Part shown: in pieces, positions 1 through 5,443 of the stretch
How positions within the stretch are numbered: position 1 is the first letter of the stretch
How the letters are laid out: each line of letters starts with the position of its first letter
Origin: Propionibacterium sp.
GTDB taxonomy: Bacteria > Actinomycetota > Actinomycetes > Actinomycetales > Actinomycetaceae
NCBI GenBank assembly: GCA_030460725.1
Contig: JAKECL010000056.1
Span: 1 to 8,276 of the forward strand
Reading direction: 5' to 3'
Length of the DNA stretch: 8,276 nt
The notes under the pieces: generated by a model
Told to the model about the DNA's origin: nothing
Databases searched by the model: none
What the model saw: the letters and a program-made list of their open reading frames with translations, nothing else
Made by a program: the position numbers and the translations under genes

Positions 1-3
1 GCC

Positions 4-1215
4 GTGCATCCCACCCCCGTGCGTCCCACCCCAGTGGTGCCGGGCACGTGTGCCGCCTCCGCCCTGGTCGGTGCCCGTCCCGGCGGCGCACTCGCCAGGG
101 TGTCCCTGGCCGTGCGTGCCCTCCTCCTCACCTTCGCCGAGGAGGGCGGCGCCGCCGTGCTCGTGGCGGTGTCAGGAGGGGCGGACTCCCTCGCGCTCGC
201 GGTCACCGCCATCGACCAGTGTGTGCGTCTGGGTGTGCCCGTGCACACCCTCACCGTCGACCACGGACTGCGTCACGGTTCGGCCCGCGAGGCGGCCGAT
301 GTGGCGCGGGTCCTGGGGAGTCTCGGGGCCCGGGCCACCTGGACGGGTGTCGAAGTAGGACAGGGGGGCGGGCCGGAGGGTGCCGCCCGTGACGCACGGC
401 GTCAGGCGCTGCGTGGGCACGCGATGTCCCTGTTGGGGGATGACATCACCCGGGTGGCGATCCTGCTGGGCCACACGATGGACGACCAGGCGGAGACCGT
501 GCTGCTGCGGCTGGCACGGGGATCGGGTTCCCACAGCCTGCGGGCCATGTCGGCGACGGACCCGGAGGGCCCGCTCCTGTGGGCCCGCCCCCTCCTGGGG
601 ACCAGGCGGGCGGACACACGTGCAGCCTGTCGACAGATGGGGGTGGCCTGGGTGGAAGACCCCACCAACGCCTCTGACGGCCCCTGGCGCGCCTCCGACG
701 GTTCCGCGTTGCGTCGCTCCGCGGTGCGGACGGAGGCCCTCCCCGCCCTCGCGCGGGCCCTGGGGCAGGACCCCGTGCCGGCACTGGCGCGCAGCGCCCG
801 CCTGCTGGCCCGCGATGACGCGGCCCTGAGTGAACTGGCCTCCGACCTGCTCCGGCGCACGTTGGCCGAGGGGAACCGGGGGCAGGACAGCGGTCAGGAA
901 CACCCGGGCGGGTGCGCCCAGGGTCATCCAGGGGATGGGCGTCCCCGCTTGCTGGTCGGCGTGGGGGAGCTGGAGAGGGCAGCTCCGGCGGTGCGTGAGC
1001 GGGCCCTGCGCAGGGCTCTCCTGCGGGCCGGTGCACGGCCGGGGTCCCTGTCGGCGACCCACATCGAGGCAGTGGACGCCCTGGTGACCGCGTGGCACGG
1101 ACAGGGCCCACTGGACCTTCCCGGGGTGGGTGTGGCACGCAGGATGCACCCGGGCGGAGCGGTCCTGGAGATGACCTCCGTGGGGGGGAACACGACAGCG
1201 GAGGAGTACAGGTGA
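4..1215 (+). CDS. tilS: tRNA(Ile)-lysidine synthetase
   Basis: TilS is a cytoplasmic enzyme that uses ATP and free lysine to turn C34 of the tRNA-Ile CAU anticodon into lysidine, so that it reads AUA. The N-type ATP pyrophosphatase fold is clear. The PP-loop SGGADS is at residues 57-62 (bases 172-189), VDHGLRHGS starts at residue 85, the family signature HTMDDQAET is at 157-165 followed by RLARGSG (169-175), and WVEDPTN is at 216-222. The C-terminal part (about 235-403) is the helical tRNA-binding region, with a Gly/Gln/His-rich insert around 290-313. At 403 residues it is somewhat longer than the short actinobacterial forms I know. The frame is open to the left edge. GTG at 4 is used here, but GTG at 19, 34 or 37, or a start outside the window, is possible; family N-termini usually begin nearer residue 22-30. 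The protein contains no lysine. A 196-base gap follows, so it need not be co-transcribed with hpt. Confidence 0.93.
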   Translation: MHPTPVRPTPVVPGTCAASALVGARPGGALARVSLAVRALLLTFAEEGGAAVLVAVSGGADSLALAVTAIDQCVRLGVPVHTLTVDHGLRHGSAREAADVARVLGSLGARATWTGVEVGQGGGPEGAARDARRQALRGHAMSLLGDDITRVAILLGHTMDDQAETVLLRLARGSGSHSLRAMSATDPEGPLLWARPLLGTRRADTRAACRQMGVAWVEDPTNASDGPWRASDGSALRRSAVRTEALPALARALGQDPVPALARSARLLARDDAALSELASDLLRRTLAEGNRGQDSGQEHPGGCAQGHPGDGRPRLLVGVGELERAAPAVRERALRRALLRAGARPGSLSATHIEAVDALVTAWHGQGPLDLPGVGVARRMHPGGAVLEMTSVGGNTTAEEYR

Positions 1216-1226
1216 CGGTCCGCCTC

Positions 1227-1266
1227 CCGGCCCACCGCCGCACCTGTGGGCGACCCGGTGGCCCGG
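1227..1266 (+). repeat. Imperfect inverted repeat just after tilS
   Basis: The arms at 1227-1237 and 1256-1266 pair at 10 of 11 positions (CCGGCCCACCG against CGGTGGCCCGG), with an 18-base loop. It begins 12 bases after the tilS stop. It could act as a terminator hairpin of the kind without a U-tract found in high-GC actinobacteria, but no T-run follows. In such GC-rich sequence, chance pairing is a real alternative. Confidence 0.35.
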
Positions 1267-1273
1267 CCGCGGT

Positions 1274-1317
1274 GGTCCGGATCACCTCCACGTCCGCCCT
1301 GAGCGAGATCCCGGACC
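1274..1317 (+). repeat. Long-arm inverted repeat in the tilS-hpt gap
   Basis: GGTCCGGATC at 1274-1283 is matched by its reverse complement at 1307-1317, interrupted by one extra C at 1311. This gives a 10-bp stem with a single bulge and a 23-base loop. Two further G-C pairs (1271-1272 with 1319-1320) extend it beyond one mismatch. Candidates are a second tilS terminator or a protein-binding dyad. No T-run follows. Confidence 0.4.
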
Positions 1318-1342
1318 CCCGTCGCCCGTCCCCCGCGAACTG

Positions 1343-1351
1343 TGGCACGCT
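1343..1351 (+). promoter_or_regulatory. Weak extended -10-like element before hpt
   Basis: TGG followed by CACGCT (1346-1351) fits an extended -10 (TGn plus a hexamer with A at position 2 and T at position 6). No convincing -35 lies 16-18 bases upstream, and no TAnnnT hexamer occurs anywhere in 1216-1411. A promoter is expected in this gap because tilS and hpt are well separated. This is the best candidate I see, but it would start transcription inside the hairpin at 1349-1374. Confidence 0.2.
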
Positions 1352-1374
1352 TGAGGGGTTCTGTCCCCTCGGGC
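1349..1374 (+). repeat. Perfect-core hairpin upstream of hpt
   Basis: The core arms GAGGGG (1353-1358) and CCCCTC (1365-1370) are perfect complements around a 6-base loop TTCTGT. In RNA the stem extends outward by two G-U wobbles and two G-C pairs, giving 10 pairs over 1349-1374. It sits 21 bases upstream of the hpt ribosome binding site. It may be a leader hairpin affecting hpt expression, an operator, or the last of several terminator-like hairpins after tilS. There is no T-run. Confidence 0.45.
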
Positions 1375-1395
1375 CGAGAGCCCCGGGACGCACCC

Positions 1396-1405
1396 AGAGG
1401 AAGGG
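1396..1405 (+). promoter_or_regulatory. hpt ribosome binding site
   Basis: The purine run AGAGGAAGGG ends six bases before GTG at 1412. It fixes that GTG as the start over the in-frame ATG at 1427, which would be 21 bases away. Confidence 0.8.
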
Positions 1406-1411
1406 AACGGC

Positions 1412-1966
1412 GTGGACGCGGCGGACATGGGATCTGACCTGTCGAACGTGCTGGTGAGTGAGGAACAGATCGACGCGAGGCTCAGCGAGCTGGCCGCAGA
1501 GATCGACCGCGACTACGCGGGCAGGGAGATCCTCCTGGTGGGTGTGCTGCGCGGGGCCATCATGGTCATGGCAGATCTCTCCCGGAAGATCCACACACCC
1601 CTGGAGATGGACTGGATGGCGGTGTCCTCCTACGGGTCGGGCACGAAGTCCTCCGGCGTGGTGCGCATCCTCAAGGACCTCGACACCGATGTCCACGACC
1701 GTGACGTGGTCATTGTCGAGGACATCATCGACTCCGGTCTCACGCTGTCCTGGCTCAAGGACAACCTGGAGACCCGCGGTGCCGCCTCGGTGCGCATCGC
1801 GACCCTGTTGCGCAAGCCGGGCGCGGCCAAGGTCGACGTGGACGTGTCCTACGTCGGTTTCGACATCCCCACGGAGTTCGTCGTCGGGTACGGACTCGAC
1901 TACGACGAGAAGTACCGCCACCTCCCCTTCGTGGGAACGCTGGCGCCCCATGTCTACGGCGGCTGA
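1412..1966 (+). CDS. hpt: Hypoxanthine-guanine phosphoribosyltransferase
   Basis: This cytoplasmic purine salvage enzyme transfers phosphoribose from PRPP to hypoxanthine or guanine, giving IMP or GMP. It is a type I phosphoribosyltransferase. VLRGA at 45-49 is the pyrophosphate-binding loop, SSYGSGTKSSG at 72-82 is the flexible catalytic loop, EDIIDSGLTL at 103-112 is the PRPP motif, and GYGLDYDEKYRHLPFVG at 159-175 is the base-binding C-terminal segment. All are intact, and 184 residues is the normal length. The GTG start at 1412 is set by the strong ribosome binding site at 1396-1405. The stop is 41 bases before ftsH, so the two genes are likely co-transcribed, as commonly seen in this locus in Gram-positives. 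It feeds the GTP pool used by FolE further down, though that functional link is inference. Confidence 0.97.
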   Translation: MDAADMGSDLSNVLVSEEQIDARLSELAAEIDRDYAGREILLVGVLRGAIMVMADLSRKIHTPLEMDWMAVSSYGSGTKSSGVVRILKDLDTDVHDRDVVIVEDIIDSGLTLSWLKDNLETRGAASVRIATLLRKPGAAKVDVDVSYVGFDIPTEFVVGYGLDYDEKYRHLPFVGTLAPHVYGG

Positions 1967-1996
1967 GCCCACCGTGAACACCAGGACCGAGTGACC

Positions 1997-2002
1997 GAAG
2001 GA
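1997..2002 (+). promoter_or_regulatory. ftsH ribosome binding site
   Basis: GAAGGA lies five bases before GTG at 2008. It supports that GTG as the start; the encoded N-terminus then has the basic stretch and first membrane span expected of FtsH. Confidence 0.75.
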
Positions 2003-2007
2003 CACAC

Positions 2008-4032
2008 GTGGCTGAGACCGAGAAGAAGAAGCGGATCAACTGGACCTACATCCTGGTCCCGTTGCTGGTCCTGCTGGCGGCGGGGTGGTTCGCCTGGCGC
2101 ATGTTCCAGCCCCAGCCGGTCGACACCTCCGAGGGGCTCGAGATCCTCAAGGGCACCACGGTGGAGCGCGTCGTCATCAACGACGGCACCCAGCAGGTGA
2201 ACCTCACCCTGTCCAAGGACTACACCCATGAGTCCACCGGCCTGGGCGACACCACCCGCAACCTCGGGACCTCGCTGTCCTTCAGCTACGCCCGTTCCCA
2301 GTCGGGCGACGTCATCGCCGCGGTGGAGAAGGTCGCCCCTGCCAAGGGGTGGAACGCGATCTACCCCCAGCCCTCCTTCCTCAGCTCCATCCTGCAGCTC
2401 GTACTGCCCCTGGTGATCCTGGTCGGCGCCTTCTGGTGGCTGATGTCGCGGATGAGCGGGTCGCGCATGATGGGCGGGTTCGCCCAGTCACGTGCCAAGG
2501 AGATCACCCAGGAACGCCCCGACGTGACCTTCGCCGACGTCGCCGGCGAGGACGAGGCCGTGGAGGAGCTGGAGGAGATCCGCGAGTTCTTGTCCAAACC
2601 GGAGAAGTTCCACGCGGTGGGGGCACGCATCCCCCGTGGCGTCCTGCTCTACGGTCCCCCGGGAACCGGCAAGACCCTGCTGGCCAAGGCCGTGGCAGGC
2701 GAGGCCCACGTCCCCTTCTTCTCCATCTCCGGTTCGGAGTTCATGGAGCTCTACGTCGGTGTCGGCGCCTCGCGTGTGCGTGATCTCTTCGACCGGGCGA
2801 AGAAGGACGCGCCCGCCATCATCTTCATCGACGAGATCGACGCCGTGGGCCGCCACCGCGGATCCGGCATCGGGGGCGGCAATGACGAGCGCGAGCAGAC
2901 CCTCAACCAGTTGCTGGTGGAGATGGACGGCTTCGACGACCGCGCCAATGTCATCCTGATCGCCGCCACCAACCGGCCCGACATCCTGGATCCCGCACTG
3001 CTGCGACCGGGGCGTTTCGACCGCCAGGTCTCCGTGGAGGCGCCCGATCTCAAGGGCCGCGAGGCCATCCTGCGTGTCCATGCCACCGGCAAGCCGTTGA
3101 CCCCGGACGTCGACCTGCGCCAGGTCGCCAAGCGCACCCCGGGCTTCACCGGTGCGGACCTGGCCAACGTCCTCAACGAGGCCGCGCTGCTCACCGCCCG
3201 CTCCAATGCCGACCTGATCGACACCCGAGCCATTGACGAGGCCATCGACCGTGTCATTGCTGGTCCCCAGAAGCGGACCCGCGTGATGAACGACCACGAC
3301 AAGGCCGTCACCGCCTACCACGAGGGCGGCCACGCCGTGTGTGCCGCCGCACTGCGCTACACCGACCCGGTCACCAAGGTGACGATCCTGCCCCGCGGGC
3401 GCGCGCTGGGCTACACGATGGTCATGCCCGCCGAGGACCGCTACTCCAAGACCCGCAACCAGATCCTCGACGACCTCGTGTATGCGATGGGTGGGCGCGT
3501 GGCGGAGGAGATCGTCTTCCGGGATCCTTCGACCGGCGCGGCCAACGACATCGAGAAGGCCACCCAGAACGCGCGCGCCATGGTCACCGACTACGGCATG
3601 TCCACGCGCATCGGCAATGTCAAGCTGGGGGAGTCCGACACGGACCCCTTCGTGGGACGCGACATGGGACGCGGGGGCACTCGCGGGTACTCCGACGAGG
3701 TCGCCGCCACCATCGATGACGAGGTCCGCTCCCTCCTCGACGCCGCGACGCGGGAGGCCTGGGAGATCCTCACCCGCAACCGTGACGTGCTGGACCGGCT
3801 CGCCGAGCAGCTCCTGGAGGCCGAGACCCTCGATGAGAAGCAACTGGCCACCGTCTTCCAGGGCATCCGCAAGCAGGCGGAGCGCCCCGTGTGGAACTAC
3901 GGCTCCGAGGCCGCGGTGGAGGGGGCCGTGCTGGGCAATCCCGTGATCGGCTCCGAGCAGACGCCCACGGCACCGCCCGACGACCCGCACGCCCCGCCTG
4001 CCGACCCCACCGCCTCGGTGGACGCATCCTGA
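2008..4032 (+). CDS. ftsH: ATP-dependent zinc metalloprotease FtsH
   Basis: FtsH is a membrane-anchored hexameric AAA+ protease that extracts and degrades membrane and selected cytosolic proteins. From the N-terminus: a basic start (KKKR, 6-9), membrane span 1 (about 12-30), an extracytoplasmic domain to about 125, span 2 (about 126-146), an AAA+ module and an M41 peptidase. Walker A GPPGTGKT is at 216-223, Walker B IIFIDE at 271-276, and the second region of homology carries arginine fingers R336 and R339. The zinc motif HEGGH is at 438-442, with a third ligand D514. The pore motif is YVG (249-251) where the family usually has FVG. The tail after about 630 is Pro/Asp-rich and looks unstructured. 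At 674 residues it is near the E. coli size. Its stop overlaps the folE start by one base (TGATG), tying it to the folate genes. Confidence 0.98.
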   Translation: MAETEKKKRINWTYILVPLLVLLAAGWFAWRMFQPQPVDTSEGLEILKGTTVERVVINDGTQQVNLTLSKDYTHESTGLGDTTRNLGTSLSFSYARSQSGDVIAAVEKVAPAKGWNAIYPQPSFLSSILQLVLPLVILVGAFWWLMSRMSGSRMMGGFAQSRAKEITQERPDVTFADVAGEDEAVEELEEIREFLSKPEKFHAVGARIPRGVLLYGPPGTGKTLLAKAVAGEAHVPFFSISGSEFMELYVGVGASRVRDLFDRAKKDAPAIIFIDEIDAVGRHRGSGIGGGNDEREQTLNQLLVEMDGFDDRANVILIAATNRPDILDPALLRPGRFDRQVSVEAPDLKGREAILRVHATGKPLTPDVDLRQVAKRTPGFTGADLANVLNEAALLTARSNADLIDTRAIDEAIDRVIAGPQKRTRVMNDHDKAVTAYHEGGHAVCAAALRYTDPVTKVTILPRGRALGYTMVMPAEDRYSKTRNQILDDLVYAMGGRVAEEIVFRDPSTGAANDIEKATQNARAMVTDYGMSTRIGNVKLGESDTDPFVGRDMGRGGTRGYSDEVAATIDDEVRSLLDAATREAWEILTRNRDVLDRLAEQLLEAETLDEKQLATVFQGIRKQAERPVWNYGSEAAVEGAVLGNPVIGSEQTPTAPPDDPHAPPADPTASVDAS

Positions 4033-4598
4033 TGTACGACGAGGAGGGTGTGCGCCGCGCCATGCGGGACCTGCTGGTGGCGGTGGGGGAGGACCCCGAA
4101 CGTGAAGGGCTGCGCGACACCCCCGATCGGATGGCCCGCTCCTGGAAGGAGATCCTCTCCGGCCTGGAGGAGGATCCCCGCACGCACCTGCACAAGGTCT
4201 TCGAGACGGGCACCAATGAGCTGGTCCTCGTCCGCGACATCGAGTTCCACTCCGTGTGCGAACACCACCTGCTGCCCTTCCACGGGCACGCCCATGTGGG
4301 CTACATCCCCGCCGACGGCAAGGTGACCGGCCTGTCGAAGCTGGCCCGCGTCGTGGAGGGCTACGCGCGCCGACCCCAGGTCCAGGAACGCCTGACCGCC
4401 CAGGTGGCCGACGCGGTGTGGGAGGTGTTGCGCCCCCAAGGTGTCATCGTGGTCCTGGAGGCGGAGCACATGTGCATGACCATGCGCGGGGTCCACAAAC
4501 CCGGCTCCTCCACCGTGACCTCCGCACTGCGCGGCATCATGGAACACCCCGCCACCCGCGCGGAGATGATGTCGCTGATCCTGGGCGGGCGCCGGTGA
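4032..4598 (+). CDS. folE: GTP cyclohydrolase I (FolE)
   Basis: FolE catalyses the first step of pterin and folate synthesis: GTP to 7,8-dihydroneopterin triphosphate plus formate. It acts as a cytoplasmic homodecamer. The zinc ligands C76, H79 and C148 are all present, matching E. coli C110, H113 and C181, and the catalytic His of the CEHH motif is H78. Other hallmarks are REGLRDTPDRMA (24-35), GLSKLARVVE (100-109), RPQVQERLT (114-122) and CMTMRGVHKPGS (148-159). The length of 188 residues is normal. The frame stays open 47 codons upstream into ftsH, but the family N-terminus (MYDEEGVRRAMRDLL) begins at the ATG overlapping the ftsH stop. GGTGGA nine bases upstream, inside ftsH, can serve as ribosome binding site. 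It is translationally coupled to ftsH on its left and to folP on its right. Confidence 0.97.
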   Translation: MYDEEGVRRAMRDLLVAVGEDPEREGLRDTPDRMARSWKEILSGLEEDPRTHLHKVFETGTNELVLVRDIEFHSVCEHHLLPFHGHAHVGYIPADGKVTGLSKLARVVEGYARRPQVQERLTAQVADAVWEVLRPQGVIVVLEAEHMCMTMRGVHKPGSSTVTSALRGIMEHPATRAEMMSLILGGRR

Positions 4599-5443
4599 CC
4601 TGTGCTCCCGTTCCGCAGGGGCCCTTGCTGCCCCACGGGTTGGAGCTGCCCACAGGGCGCACCCTGGTGATGGGGATCCTCAACGTCACCCCCGACTCCT
4701 TCTCCGACGGAGGTCTGTGGTCGGACACGGCGCGCGCGCTGGAGCACGCCCACACCCTGGTGGACCAGGGGGCGGACCTGATCGATGTCGGGGGGGAGTC
4801 CACGCGACCCGGTTCCCTGCGCGTGACGGGTGAGCAGGAGTGGTCCCGCATTGCAGGTGTCGTGGAGGCCCTGACCGCAGAGGGAGTGGTCGTCTCCGTC
4901 GACACGGTCCACGCCGGCACGGCTGCGCGCGCGGCGAGGGCCGGCGCCGCCCTCGTCAACGACGTCTCGGGAGGACGTGCGGACCCCGCCATGGCACCGA
5001 CGGTGGCGCGGACGGGATGCGCATTCGTCGTCCAGCACTGGAGAGGTTTCCCCGGCTCCCCCCAGGAGGACTTCGACTACGGGGAGGACGTGGTGGGCAC
5101 GGTCTGCGCGGAGATCCTGGACCAGGTGGGGGAGGCCGTGGACCGGGGGGTGGACCCCGCGCGCATCGTCGTGGACCCGGGACTCGGTTTCTCCCTGAGA
5201 CACGTCCAGTCATGGGCGGTCCTCGACTCCGTGGAGTCCCTGACGGGCCTCGGGTACCCTGTTCTGGTCGGCGCCTCCCGCAAGCGTTTCCTGGCGCTGG
5301 GGGGGGAGGAGGACCGCGACCTCGCCACGATCGCGATCACCCGCAGGGTCGCCTGCGCCGGGGTGTGGGCCGTGAGGGTCCACGAGGCGGCAGGCAGTGC
5401 GCAGGCCGTGCGTGACGTGGCAGCCGGGGAGGAACGGGCGTGA
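4595..5443 (+). CDS. folP: Dihydropteroate synthase (FolP)
   Basis: FolP condenses 6-hydroxymethyl-dihydropterin diphosphate with p-aminobenzoate to form dihydropteroate, and is the sulfonamide target. It is a TIM barrel with motifs MGILNVTPDSFSDGG (26-40), IDVGGESTRPGS (63-74), SVDT (101-104), NDVSGG (122-127), DPGLGF (194-199), GASRKRF (226-232) and RVH (261-263). Residues equivalent to E. coli N22, D96, N115, D185, K221, R255 and H257 are present (N30, D103, N122, D194, K230, R261, H263). F36 and P72, equivalent to sites mutated in sulfonamide resistance (F28, P64), are unchanged. Two departures from the usual pattern are Q147 in the VVQHW strand, where Met is common, and L201-R202, where Lys-Thr or Lys-Asn usually follows DPGxGF. 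GTG at 4595 overlaps the folE stop (GTGA) and gives a normal 282 residues; upstream codons in this frame belong to folE. TTG at 4640 is a weaker alternative start. Confidence 0.96.
   Translation: MTCAPVPQGPLLPHGLELPTGRTLVMGILNVTPDSFSDGGLWSDTARALEHAHTLVDQGADLIDVGGESTRPGSLRVTGEQEWSRIAGVVEALTAEGVVVSVDTVHAGTAARAARAGAALVNDVSGGRADPAMAPTVARTGCAFVVQHWRGFPGSPQEDFDYGEDVVGTVCAEILDQVGEAVDRGVDPARIVVDPGLGFSLRHVQSWAVLDSVESLTGLGYPVLVGASRKRFLALGGEEDRDLATIAITRRVACAGVWAVRVHEAAGSAQAVRDVAAGEERA
5426..5433 (+). promoter_or_regulatory. folBK ribosome binding site within folP
   Basis: GGGGAGGA ends six bases before GTG at 5440. It is the strongest ribosome binding site in the overlapping block, and it fixes the fusion gene's start at the GTGA overlap. 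Confidence 0.8.

Noticed and set aside
1..60. PTPV-RPTPV repeat at the N-terminus of TilS as a meaningful repeat
   Set aside because: Two short proline-rich copies in a region where the start codon itself is uncertain; it may not even be translated.
1216..1411. Riboswitch (purine or tetrahydrofolate type) before hpt
   Set aside because: I found hairpins but none of the conserved core bases or three-way junction layout I would need for these classes.
1092..1457. Plus-strand frame crossing the end of tilS, the gap and the start of hpt
   Set aside because: It overlaps both genes out of frame, has no ribosome binding site, and its product has no family features.
446..2005. 519-codon minus-strand frame opposite tilS and hpt
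   Set aside because: It runs across two confidently identified genes and their gap, with low-complexity Pro/Arg/Gly translation. It is an antisense shadow.
3891..4031. Longer FolE with 47 extra N-terminal residues
   Set aside because: The upstream part is the ftsH C-terminal coding region in another frame and translates to Arg/Gly-rich sequence. The ATG at 4032 gives the family's normal N-terminus.
4256..4594. Longer FolP with 113 extra N-terminal residues
   Set aside because: It would lie wholly inside folE out of frame. The GTGA overlap at 4595 gives a standard 282-residue enzyme.
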